Source: Eustoma russellianum
Taxonomy: Eukaryota; Streptophyta; Magnoliopsida; Gentianales; Gentianaceae
Assembly: GCA_036186865.1 (NCBI GenBank)
Contig: AP025066.1
Location: forward strand, 18,083,697-18,147,696
Direction: 5' to 3'
Length of the DNA: 64,000 bases
Below are positions 34,678 through 45,731 of this stretch, in pieces. The translations under genes and the position numbers were made by a program. Each line of letters opens with the position of its first letter. Position 1 is the stretch's first letter. The notes under the pieces were generated by a model. The model was not told the DNA's origin. It did not search any database and was given only the letters and a program-made list of their open reading frames with translations.

Positions 34678-36900
34678 ATGGCTATTGTTTCTCACAAAGG
34701 TGAGTTGGAAGCTATGTCTACACAACGCCCTCCTCTTTTTGATGGCAATAATTTTGTTCATTGGAAACTAAGAATGAGGCTATTCTTAATGGCTATAGAC
34801 ATCGATTTATGGTCTATAGTTGAAGATGGGCCGTACATTCCAATGAAAGTTATACAAGTTAGTGGAGTAACTCAAGAGATTGAAAAATATAAAAGTGAAT
34901 GGTCATCGGATGATAAAAAGAAAATGTCCATGAATGCTAAAGCTATGCAATTACTTTTAAATGGACTTACAACTTCTGAAGCAGGATATGTGTCAAATTG
35001 CACAAGCGCACACGACATGTGGAAATCACTTGTATTAAAGCATGAAGGTACTAGTGGTGTTAAAGAGTCAAAAATAAACATGCTTATGACAGAATTAGAG
35101 ACTTTCAAAATGTTGCCAAACGAATCCATAACATCTATGGATTTGAGGATTACTAATATTTTCAATGCCCTTGAAGCTTTAGGGAAGTCATTTTCGAACA
35201 GTGAAAATGTTCAAAAGGTGCTACGAAGCCTCCCTACTGAATAGGATCCAAAGGTGACTGCAATCGAGGAGACAAAGTCAATCACTAAGATGGATGAATT
35301 GATCGGGTCTCTTAAAGTTTACGAGGTTAAATTAAACCAACGAAAGTCTGAATCGTCTAAGTCATCCGGTAAGTCAATAGCTTTCAAAACAACCGAAACA
35401 CATGCTAGTAACGATGATAGTAATAGTGATACTGAATTGGACGATGACTTGATATTGATAGCTAGAAAACTAAGAAAATTTTTCAAATGTCCAAATAGGA
35501 ATAGACACCGTAATTCTTCTTCTTCTTCTTCTCAACCTAGGAAGAATAACATAAACAAATGGTATAATAAAGAATTAAAGTGTTATGAATGCGGTCAAAA
35601 AGGACATATTTCATACGACTGTCCCACGAAGAAAAATAATAATAACAACAACAATAATAAACAAGCCAAGGACAAGGAGGCTAAAACGACAAAGACAAAG
35701 GAGTCTAAGGCAAGAAAAGGGAAACGAGCAATGAAGGTGAGCACATGGAGCGACTCATCCGACTCAGAATCCGAAACTGAGGAAGCTCAAGTCTGCTTCG
35801 TATCTAACGAGGTATGTTCTTCTTCTGATAGTGATTCTGATAGTGACATGACATTTGATGAAATGTATGAAGACTTCCTAAGAATGCATGCTCACTGTAA
35901 GAGGCTCTCTAAAGAAAAGAAGAAACTAGTTGAAGAAAATGACAAGTTGAAGACGTCCAACTTGGAATTTTCCGATCAATTAGAATCTCTTAAACAAGAG
36001 TCTTCTAATACTCTTGATTCTTTAGAGAATAAAATTGAATCATATAGGAAAGATGAACATAAGATAAAAATGGAAAATAAGATGTTAAAGTCTAAGATAG
36101 AAAGTTCTGAACATGAAATAACACAACTTAAGTCGTCTAAACTTAACTTAGAAAAAATGTTAGAACAATTTAAATCGGGTGCAAATATGTTAGATACACT
36201 TATCTCATCACAAAAGTATGGTAATGATAAAACCGGCTTAGGCTATAAAGAAGAAAATGAAAAAGTAAATAAAAAGACTAAGTTTGTTTCATCTAGTACA
36301 AAGTTGCCATATAATACAATAAAATCAACTTTGCCTGCTACATCTTCTTCTACACCTTCTACTACTAATATCAAGGCAAAAATGCAACATACACCCATAA
36401 AAGCACACACGCATAAACATACATCTAGGCCAAACTTTGCATCTAGACAACCTAGAAACTATGCCTACTTGTATACAAATGCAATTAGACCGAATAAAAT
36501 GCATACAACTTATTATGAACCTAAGTATAGACAACACTCATATAAATCTTTTAGAAATACATATGAACACACTTATATAGCGCCATATAAGAAACAAAGT
36601 CACATGCCTTATACAATTCAACCATCCTATAATAATTATCAACCATGGCACAACATGTATAACAATGCATCTTCACTTATGTGGAATAATCATGTATATG
36701 CTAATTCTTCTTATTTTCCAAATTATAACAATGCTAAAAATGTGCCTAGAAGGTATATTCAAGTTTGGATACCTAAGGGATATCTAAACAAGAATAGTGC
36801 CCTAACATTCAAGGACCCAAATAAAGGGTACCTAAAACTTTGTCTCCATTGTAGGATAAACGCAAGGAATGCAAGAAGGAGGCAAAGTGAAAGAATCTAA
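34678..36900 (+). pseudogene. gag of element H
   Basis: The start chosen is ATG 34678, as the gag opening matches element G (MSTQRPPLFDGNNFVHWKL follows closely). One TAG at 35242-35244 interrupts an otherwise open frame to 36900, about 740 codons. Order: Gag core with DIDLWSIVEDG; a CCHC knuckle CYECGQKGHISYDC near 35580; Asn and Lys stretches; a Ser/Asp-rich acidic block (about 35755-35850); a long coiled coil (about 35870-36200); then a Tyr/Asn/His-rich tail. This long coiled-coil Gag is typical of SIRE-type elements. The frame leaves the gag-pol frame near 36855. Confidence 0.88.
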
Positions 36901-38159
36901 AAACCAAATGGTTTTTAGATAGTGGATGTTCGAGGCATATGACGGGGAACCCCAAGCTATTCATCGAATTGGAACATATCAAGAATGGAGGAAAAGTAAC
37001 ATTCGGTGACAACAACAAAGGACAAGTTGTTGGAAAAGGAACAATTGGGGACCCTAACACATTTCAAATATGAAATGTGTTATTAGTAAGCAATCTACCT
37101 TATAATTTACTTAGTATTTCTCAACTTATAGATTGTGGTTATAATGTCTCCTTTCTTCCCAATTCTTGTGATATAATAAATGAAAAAGGAGAAACGGTTT
37201 TAAAAGGAAATAGAGATGGAAATATTTATACTCTTACCTTAGATAACATGTTAGATGCTAAGGTTAATTGTCTAATATCACATGACTTAGATGTAAATTT
37301 ATGGCATAGAAGATTAGGCCATATAGGAATTTCAACTATTAAGAAATTGTCTAAGAAGAATTTAATTAGAGGAACGCCTAAGTTAGACTTAGATAATTTT
37401 CAAATGTGTGAAACATGTATTAAGGGAAAACACATTAAAGAAACCTTAAAACCGAAACATGAAGTGAGTACTAGTCATGTACTAGAATTTCTTCACTTAG
37501 ACTTATTTGGCCCAAGTAGGACAAGAAGTCTAGGTGGACACTACTATGTGTGTGTCATAGTAGATGATTACTCACGCTACACATGGACATTGTTCTTAAC
37601 ACACAAAGACGATGCTCCATTAGCAATCGAAACCCTTATTAAGCAACTTGAAAACATGTATGAAGAAAATGTTAAAAGAATTAGAAGCGATAGAGGTGGA
37701 GAATTTAAAAACAAAGACGTAATCAAATTTTGCGAACTATATGGAATCAAACATGAATTCTCACCACCTAGAACACCACAACTCAATGGAGTTGTTGAAC
37801 GTAAAAATAGAACAATTCAAGAAGTTGCTAGGACAATGCTGTGTGAAAATAAATTACCTAAATATTTATGGGCTGAAGCTGTTAGTTGTGCATGCTATAT
37901 TATAAATAGGCTTACTATTAGAAAGAAATTAAATAAAACGCCTTATGAATTGCTAAACAATAGACAACCTAAGATAGATTATCTTAAAGTATTTGGATGT
38001 AAATGTTTTGTGCTGAACACTAAGGATAATCTAGATAAATTTGAACAAAAGTCTATTGAATGCATATTTGTTGGGTATTCAACTAACACAAGAGCATATA
38101 GGTGTTATAATCCTGCATCTAGAAAAATAATTGAATCCATACATGTGAAATTCAATTAA
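36855..38159 (+). pseudogene. Protease and integrase of element H
   Basis: From 36909 the frame gives the protease motif KWFLDSGCSRHMTG with intact D-S-G, preceded by a stop and a frameshift. A TGA at 37072-37074 splits the protease. Then an open frame 37077-38159 contains the pre-integrase zinc region (LWHRRLGHIG ... C-x2-C), the integrase core (LDLFGPSRTRSLGG, VDDYSRYTW, RSDRGGEF, ending PPRTPQLNGVVERKNR) and the C-terminus (YLKVFGCKCFVLNTKDN). It ends at TAA 38157-38159, apparently a nonsense change since the frame continues to 38501. Confidence 0.9.
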
Positions 38160-38425
38160 AATGCATGCTTTGAAGTTAGTGATAAACATCAACATAAACA
38201 AGAAACAAATGTTGAAAATATGTTTGATGATGATGTATTACTTGAGCCTGTACTTGATCATCTTGAACCAACTCCCCCTGAACAAGACATACATAAACCC
38301 TTAGATGAAATAAATCAAGAGACTCTGCAATTGGAAGATACAACTAATGATCCAATTACATATGATAACGTTCACACTAATGAAACATTTGAACAAGATG
38401 AGGGTAAACCTAGTCAATCTAGGAA
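38160..38425 (+). pseudogene. Acidic integrase-RT linker of element H
   Basis: The same frame continues past the stop with Glu/Asp/Pro-rich text (EPVLDHLEPTPPEQD) and then jumps directly to mid-RT text near 38430. Element G has about 60-90 more codons here, including GTKWVFKNK, so H has an internal deletion of the RT N-terminus. Confidence 0.75.
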
Positions 38426-39804
38426 TTGGTGGCACAAGGAAATATTACAAGGAATAAGGCTAGACAAGTCGCACAAGGTTATAATCAACAAGAAGGAATA
38501 GATTATGAAGAAACCTTTGCACCCGTTGCACAACTAGAAGCAATTAGATTGTTACTTGCGATTGCAAGTCTAAGCAAAATTAAGCTCTTCCAAATGGATG
38601 TCAAGAGTGCGTTCTTAAATGGATACATCCAAGAAGAGGTGTTTGTCAAACAACCCCCTGGATTCGAAGATCCAAAGAATCCTAATCATGTTTATAAGCT
38701 TAAGAAAGCTCTATATGGTTTAAAACAAGCTCCAAGAGCTTGGTATGATAGATTTGCAAACTTTCTTATTGCAAATAATTATCAAAGGGGGACCATCGAC
38801 AACACTTTATTCCTAAGAAAAAAGGTAATGATTTGTTAATAGTTCAAATATACGTAGATGATATAATCTTTGGTTCAACCAACCCTATTTTAGTAAAAGA
38901 CTTCGAAGAATGTATGAAGTCAGAGTTTGAAATGTCAATGGTAGGAGAGTTGAATTATTTCTTAGGACTTCAAATCAAACAAACCCCTCAAGGAATTCAC
39001 ATTAGCCAACTTAAGTATGTCAATGATATGATTAAGAAGTTTGGCTTTGAAGAGTTGAAACCTACAACTACCCATATGAGTGTTAGTACCAAACTTGATA
39101 AGGATGAAAATGGTAAACCTTTTGATGATACACTTTATAGGTCTATGATTGGCTCATTGTTATACTTAACTGCATCAAGACCTGATATTATGTTTAGTGT
39201 GTGTATGTGTGCTAGGTTTCAATCTTGTCCTAAGGTATCACATTACAATGCAGTGAAAAAGATCTTTAGATATCTTAAGCATACACCACACTTAGGACTG
39301 TGGTATAATAGAAACGCTAAGTTGGAATTACACGCATATAGTGATGCTGATTATGGTGGTTGCAAGTTAGATAGAAAATCCACTAGCGGTACATGTCAAT
39401 TCATAGGAACCAATTTGATCTCTTGGTTTTCTAAAAAGCAAGCTAGTGTAGCTCTTTCTACCACTGAATCCGAGTATATCGCTTTGAGTTTATGTATTAC
39501 CCAAATACTTTGGCTTAAACAGCAACTTAGTGATTTTGGCATTAAAATGAATAAGATTCCAATTTTCTACGATAGCACAAGTGCAATCAATCTTTTCCGG
39601 AATCCGATGCTTCATTCTAAGACCAAACACATTGAGGTGCGATGCCACTTTCTTCGCGATCATGTTCAAAATGATGACATAGTGATAAACCATATAAGAA
39701 CTGATCACCAAATTGCTGACATCTTCACCAAACCCCTTAATCAAGCCACTTTTGAAAACTTACGAGCCAAATTAGGAATGATGACTTACGATACCATTGT
39801 ATAG
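38426..39804 (+). pseudogene. RT and RNase H of element H
   Basis: RT resumes at ITRNKARQVAQGYNQ, QMDVKSAFLNGYIQEEV and ALYGLKQAPRAWYD, then shifts frame at an A-run near 38820 into 38833-39804, which holds catalytic YVDD (38851-38862), LTASRPDIMFS, and RNase H motifs (AYSDADYGGCK, STSGTCQFIG, TTESEYIAL, FYDSTSAI, KTKHIEVRCHFLRDHV). The natural stop is at 39804. The N-terminal RT deletion and the frameshift abolish activity. Confidence 0.92.
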
Positions 39805-40115
39805 TTCTATCTTTTGGATGATTTTCAAAATAAAGGGGGAGATAGAATAAGAACATGATTTTAGTTGGTAAGTCATGTTTTAGTTGGTAAGTCATGATGA
39901 ATCATATGCTAAGTTTTTATTGGTATAAATTTAGGAGCATAGGTTAAGGGGGAGAGTATGAGTTGAGGGGGAGCGACATACTATTTAAAAGTTGAAAACA
40001 TAGTTGAAAACATTTGGTTAAACTTTTGGTTAAACGTTTGGTTAAACTTTTGGTTATAAGTTGTGACATTAAAATCATGTTAGGTTATTTTGAAAATCAT
40101 CCAAAAGGGGGAGAA
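39805..40115 (+). other. Element H 3' region with repeated purine tracts
   Basis: Four G-rich purine runs (near 39832, 39947, 39964 and 40105) precede the LTR; the last, AAAAGGGGGAGAA, abuts it and is the PPT. Short repeats GGTAAGTCATG and TTTGGTTAAAC lie between. Confidence 0.75.
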
Positions 40116-40552
40116 TGTTGAGAAATATGTTTGGATAATTTTCAAAGTCATGATTTTAAGTGATGAATACTTAAAAATGTCACACATGGTGTTATATGTG
40201 ATTAAAAGTTGAACAAGTTGAACAAGTTGACATCGATCTCTCACATCGATCGATCTATGTAAGGAAGAAAAGTTTAAGACCTTTCTGAGAGACATCGATT
40301 TCTAAACCTGAGACACATCGATCGATCAATGTACATCGAACTCTCACTTCGATCGATCGATGTAGGTCAGAGGCAAACTCTGAAACTTTCTGTGAGACAT
40401 CGATCTCTGAAGCTGAGACACTTCGATCGATCGATGTCTAGGGTTTTTAGAAATAATTTTCTAAAAAGTGATAAAATGATTTTTTTCATTTGTACATGAT
40501 TTATACATGCTCATTATGTGATTATTATGTGTTTTTGGTGATTATTATTGTC
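40116..40552 (+). repeat. Truncated 3' LTR of element H
   Basis: It matches 32196-32632 and breaks off at 40552; from about 40564 the sequence is J's LTR corresponding to 26601 onward. Confidence 0.9.
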
Positions 40553-40563
40553 ATGATTTGTAA

Positions 40564-40665
40564 CGATTGATGCGGTTGAGTTTAAATAGTACGCGGTTAA
40601 GTTTAAACAGTATGCAGTTGAGTTTGATAAGACGTTCGGTTATGGTTTAAATCGAACGGTTATGG
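40564..40665 (+). repeat. Element J 3' LTR, second piece
   Basis: It matches about 26601-26690. TATGG at 40661-40665 is the left TSD of element D. Confidence 0.85.
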
Positions 40666-40989
40666 TGTAGCGCCCCGCATCCTGGCCCACCCGGATACGG
40701 TGCGTCCGCCGTACTTCACTACGGAGAGTACCAGGCGTCAATCCATAACATATCTTAGTCCAGAATAAAATATGTGGACTTTCATGCTTACTTGTCAACA
40801 AGTAAGCAAAACCGAGGCAGAATAAAAACTTTCAAAATGAAAGCGTCTAAACATTCATCATAAGTCTTACAGACATGTTCTTAAAATGCAGAAATACGAA
40901 ATCCATTGTTTCCAACACAAATTCATAAAAGTTCATCAATCATGACCGTCTCGTCAAAAAAACCCTTAAGTCATCCTTCAATCGCTCTT

Positions 40990-41086
40990 CTATGGATAAG
41001 GCACCCTAGGCTCGTCCTCGATCCACTCGACCCTATTTCCTGTGGGTTCTGGGAGGAAAAATAAGGGGGTGAGTGGCAACGTCACC
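40990..41086 (-). other. D 3' LTR hairpin, acceptor-like site and mini-exon frame
   Basis: Minus strand: hairpin arms at 41072-41077 and 41081-41086 (one A-C mismatch), then a pyrimidine tract ending CAG at 41049-41051. The exon-like part 40990-41048 reads P-T-G-N-R-V-E-W-I-E-D-E-P-R-V-P-Y-P and TAG. Confidence 0.6.
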
Positions 41087-41405
41087 AGCAAGTAAACCAT
41101 AAATAATCGTGAATTAAATGGAAAGTACATACAAGAACCAAACCCCAAAAGTTTTGGTTTAGTAACATACCTGATCTTCCATCCAATATTCGTAAGTAAC
41201 AAGCTCATAACTTATAAAAAAAATCATAACTTAGGAGCTATCAAGTCGTAACATCTTAGCCTAAGTAACATGTACAAAATATTTCGATGAACCATTAAAT
41301 GCAACATGCATGAATATGCACATGTGATGCATCATGATAAAAATGAGGATAAGTTCTTTCATTCTTTCTTTCAAAACATCATCGTCAAGAAAACAAGAGA
41401 GTGTT

Positions 41406-41650
41406 CAGATCTATTCTATCCGAATCTGAGGAGGTCATATTCTTCCCTTCGAATCTATTATTTCCGGATCCGAAAATGGTCACATCATCAATCATAGTCA
41501 TCAGGTCTATTTTCTCCGGGCCTGTACGGTCATAATCATCATAACCAGGTCTATTCTCTCTAGGCCTGAACGGTTATAATCATCATAGTCAGGTCTATTC
41601 TCTCCGGGTCTGAACGGTCATAATCATCAGATCAATTAACCCCAGATCTG
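41406..41650 (-). repeat. CCGG hairpin array in D 3' LTR, six units
   Basis: Units have arms such as CAGATC/GATCTG-like and CAGGTC/GGCCTG, spaced about 44 nt. The 5' LTR copy has only four units. Confidence 0.8.
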
Positions 41651-44600
41651 GAGCGGGTCATGATGGCCAGAAACATACGGTACCGATAGAAAGCGTTCTT
41701 TTAAACACGGAATCTTTTCTTTAAAAACGCTTTTTGTCATTCTTTCTCATAAAACCAGTTTCATAACTCATGTAAATGAAGATGATGCAATGTATGAACT
41801 ATGCAATTCATGACAAAATGCGTCACATACGTACATGTATATTCTTGTTCTTTATGCTGGAAAAATTTCCAAATTTATGATTCTATTCATGCAGCCTAGA
41901 ATCCTCATATTTTCGGCCCCTCATCATGATTTCTTAACTTACATACGCATAAGGGTTTCTCTTCTATTCGCCATATAATTTTCGTGACATTTCGAGACAT
42001 GTAAAACCCTTAAATTATTTAATTACCAAACAGGGTACTGCTGAATCCAGCAGTGCAGTTCCCCACCTTTACCTTTCTTTCAAGCCCAATAAGACTTATT
42101 TAATTTGGGCCAGGCCTGGAAAAAAAATAGTACAAACATGCCAATAAATAAAGTTCATAAACCCAAGCTGGTTAAACAAGTCTTAAATCACAAGAATGAA
42201 GTCTTCAACTAGTTCCATCATTTCGGCCCAGTTTTCCAGTTCAGTAGCGCTCGCTTTACTTCGGTAGTTACCCCTTAAAATAATTATTCCAGGCTGATTA
42301 ATTTACATGGACATGCTCATCTATATCCTAAGTCATTATCATAAAGTTTACGGAGTAACATAATAACCGTAAAGGGGTCATTTATTCACTTTTCCAAAAC
42401 GGGTACATGCTGAATTCTGGGTGACCAAATTTACAACGAATTTTATTGTGATCAAACCATAAGTCCTTTTTCAAAAATTCCAACTCACAGACTTAGTGAA
42501 CACATAGGGCTAGTATCCTACCAAAAATCAGCCCATTTGCATATTTCTAAGGTCCTTTTTGGGTCAATCACCACGTCACTTAAATTCTGTCCAGTCCAGT
42601 AATTCCAGCTGGACTAGTTTTACTAAAAATTCCATTAAGAATAAACCATAACTTCTTTACCAAAATTCCAACTCTCATATTTTCTACATACATAGGGATA
42701 ATATCATGCCAAGAATTAGATTAAATGGATACTTCTAAGATCCCTTTTTAGGTCATACAAAACGTCACATTATTCTGCCATGTTCCAGTATTTTCCATTT
42801 TTGTCACCTTTCCTTACTAAAAGTATTCCAACTTGAGTTATTCTTCATAAATAACTTACTAATCATTAAATACACCTTTTAGCATAACTTTACAGGTTCT
42901 AAGACATGCTAAAGGTCCTCTACAAATCACTTCAAAAACAGTTTGAAGGTTACACATAACACACCTTGATCTTGCAGCTTTGGTTCATAATAAAATCTAT
43001 TCTTGGTATAATTAATGTATACGTACCATACCCCCAAGACAGCCTGTTTCATACACATTCCAGGGCTTAAATCATATTTCCATAATTAACATATTACACC
43101 TAAGTCATAAAGCATACATCTTGTACACATCTTTTACCCCACAAGTTACAATCTAGCACAAAAACCACATTTATCCCCCATTTTCATCACACCGTCACCC
43201 TTACATGTCAAAGAAGAAAACTTTGTCACATTCATCTTAGATTAACATCATATTCATACTTAAAAAGAGCAAAGAATCCACCTTTGAAGAAAATCTCATA
43301 CATGCAAGCCACTTATCTTAGAAATCCGAAAACTTCATGCTTCAAGCTTAGCATTTTACTTCTAAGATTAAAACTTAGTAACATCTAGACATTCAAGCAT
43401 ATACTTTCACACACAAGCCATGAGTATTTATACTGTACTTGCCTTCTTCAAGCTTATACCTTTCCTTAGCTTGAAATGAGTATGAAATGAGTGAAGTCTT
43501 CCTCCTCTTCACTACATATACCCCACGGTTTGGAGGGGAAAAAGAACAACCATTAGCTTTTATATTAAGTAAAAGACAAAACCAACTGGAGGCTAGATGG
43601 CTTACCAAAATGAAGCTTGAATGATGTTCAAACCTCCTAAGAAACTAGCACCACTTAATAGCTTGAAAGCTTGAACCTAGTGACCACGGAGGTCACGGTT
43701 TTTTGAGCAAGAAGAGTAGCAATGTGAGCTTTACTCAATGAAGGATACAAATCTTCTTAAGGATTTTAGAGTGTTCTTACCTAGACCAACTTGAGCTTGG
43801 ATGATTCTTACACCTTCTTGGTTCCACCTAGCCGTGTGCCTTGGGGAGAAGAGAGGGAAAGTTTCTTGCTCTTTGTGAGTTCTTGAGGGTTGAGAGTAAG
43901 AGAGAGTTCTAGGGTTTTCTTGGAGAAGATTTTCTTCGCTTAGGCTAAGGGTTACACGTTAGAAGCAAGAGAGAATAAGGGGGTAACCTTGGCATGGTTA
44001 AGTTAATTAACCCAAGTTACTTTAGCTAATCAAGGTTACTGTATGACTAACTTGGGTTACTTTATCCAACCATAGTTACTTTAAGGCTAACTTGGGTTAC
44101 TTTAACCTTGTGGTTAACTTAAAGTAACCATGGTAAGGTTTTGAAATGTTCCTTGGTTAGCCATAGAGGGTAATCCGGTGGTTTAAGCATTAAGTGGCCA
44201 TTACCATGCTTAATTCTCTTTCTATGGGGGTTTAATGAAAAGCTATGTAGGTAGTTGCCCCTTTTTACTAATTATTTTTCCCTTTTCTTGATTTGAAATA
44301 TAATTAAGAAAATTATGATCCTTCTTGGACTCATGGGGCCGAAATTTTGTAGGTGTTGGGGAAAAATTGTTCCACCACTTAAAATGGTTTTATTGCTATT
44401 TGGGCTTATTTAAAGAAGGCCCTTATGATTAGCCTTTTTTTAATTTGAAAGAAAACCTTCTAAGACCCTTTTTATCCTTGGGGCCGAAATCTCCTAGGCC
44501 CTTGGGAGTGAATTGGCCACTTCACATAGTCTATAATTCTTGCTTGAATTATCATACAATATTTTCCTTAACACAAATCTAATTTAAGAAGTAAACATAA

Positions 44601-44690
44601 AACTAAAAAAATTGTACTTGAAAATGCAACTTTTGATAAATTCACTTAGACACATCTCAAGTACAATGTGATTCCTCGTTGGGTACAGCA

Positions 44691-44727
44691 TCCTCCCCCC
44701 TTATTACAAGTTTCATCCTTGAAACTT
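44691..44727 (-). promoter_or_regulatory. PPT and hairpin of element D
   Basis: Minus strand AATAAGGGGGGAGGA (44691-44705) directly precedes the 3' LTR; AAGTTTC/GAAACTT arms (44708-44714, 44721-44727) form a 7-bp stem just upstream, as in element A. Confidence 0.85.
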
Positions 44728-44734
44728 AAGAGCA

Positions 44735-45731
44735 CTAATCAAAAAGGTGAGGGTATAGGTTCTTCATGTTTTCTTCCATCTCCCAAGTGGCCTCATCAAT
44801 CGCGTGGTGCTTCCATTGCACTTTAACCATAGGAATAGATTGTTTCCTCAGAACCTTTTCCTTGCGATCAACAATCCTTTCCGGTTCTTCTACGTATGTC
44901 GCGTCAGCTTCCACTTTCAAGGGTTGCTCCTTGATAATATGGCTAGGCTCGTGCACATACCGACGAAGTTGTGATACGTGAAATACATCGTGCAATTGAG
45001 ATAGTGACAATGGTAGCGCTAGTCGGTATGCGACTTCTCTAATTCTTTCAAGAATCTCATATGGTCCAATAAACCTTGGGCTTAACTTCCCTTTGATACC
45101 GAATCTCTTAACTCCTTTTGATGGCGATACCTTCAAGAATACCTTTTCTCCTGCTTGAAATTCCAATGGCCGCCGTCTCTCGTCTGCCCAAATCTTACTT
45201 CTATCTTGGGACGCTTGTAACCTTTGCTTTATGATCATGATTTTCTCTCGAGTCTGTTCTACTAGATCAGGTCCTGTGAAAACCTTATCTCCGATTTCTT
45301 CCCAGTAAAGTGGAGAACGGCACTTTCTTCTGTAAAGTGCTTCATACGGAGCCATCCCAATAGATCGATGATAGCTGTTGTTATAAGAAAACTCCACTAA
45401 TTTGAGATTCTTGTCCCAACTCCCTCCAAAATCAAGCGTACAAGTTCGCAACATGTCTTCCAGCATTTGGATGGTCCTCTCCGATTGACCATCTATTTGA
45501 GGGTGAAATGCAGAGCTCATTCGTATCTCGGTGCCTATCGCTTTTTGAAAAGCTGTCTAGAATCGTGATGTAAAGCGAGGGCCGCGGTCGCATATAATGC
45601 TTATGGGTACTCCAAGAAGGCTCACAATTTGATCAACATACATCGTAGCCAACTTTTCCATAGGAGCCTTGATCGTCATAGCCATGAAGTGAGCGGATTT
45701 TGTTAGACGATCAACAACCACCCAAATGGCA
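44735..45731 (-). pseudogene. Integrase core, C-terminus and chromodomain-like end of element D
   Basis: Integrase joins cDNA to host DNA. The core starts in the region 45521-45731 (SGHDAIWVVVDRLTKSAHF) but carries a stop at about 45556-45558 and a frameshift near 45750. The frame 44735-45520 continues with SSAFHPQIDGQSERTIQ, the GPF-like RFIGPYEILERI region and a C-terminus (ERIVDRKEKVLRKQSIPMV ... ATWEMEENMKNLYPHLFD) resembling chromoviral chromodomains, thought to guide insertion to heterochromatin. Natural stop at 44735. Confidence 0.9.

Larger units (their letters stand above)
32196..40552 (+). mobile_element. Element H: SIRE/Maximus-like Ty1/copia element with truncated 3' LTR
   Basis: Full 5' LTR (32196-34554), PBS, long gag, pol in copia order, a 3' region with several purine tracts, and the first 437 bp of the 3' LTR (40116-40552). 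About nine differences over those 437 bp separate the two LTR copies. It sits in J's 3' LTR; the right boundary was removed with about 240 bp of J, so no TSD can be read. Stops, frameshifts and a deletion in RT make it inactive. Confidence 0.9.
40666..44690 (-). repeat. Element D 3' LTR (4025 bp)
   Basis: In + orientation it runs TGTAGCGCCCC...GGTACAGCA. It contains the hairpin/acceptor/mini-exon module (40990-41086), a six-unit hairpin array (41406-41650), two to three ~190-nt repeats (about 42410-42960), and on the minus strand an ACTATA/TATAAATA block near 43425-43435 that may be the TATA box. There is no other gene. Confidence 0.92.

Noticed and set aside
34678..36900. Long coiled-coil host protein
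   Set aside because: N-terminus, zinc knuckle and position between PBS and protease show it is SIRE-type Gag.
39805..40115. Env-like gene after pol in element H
   Set aside because: Only ~310 bp with purine tracts and no long frame; no membrane or signal segments.
43393..43608. A 71-codon minus-strand frame in D's LTR that could splice in phase to the mini-exon
   Set aside because: It has no ATG (starts at TTG), and in B and C the matching region is interrupted by stops; it is kept only as a possibility for the missing upstream exon.
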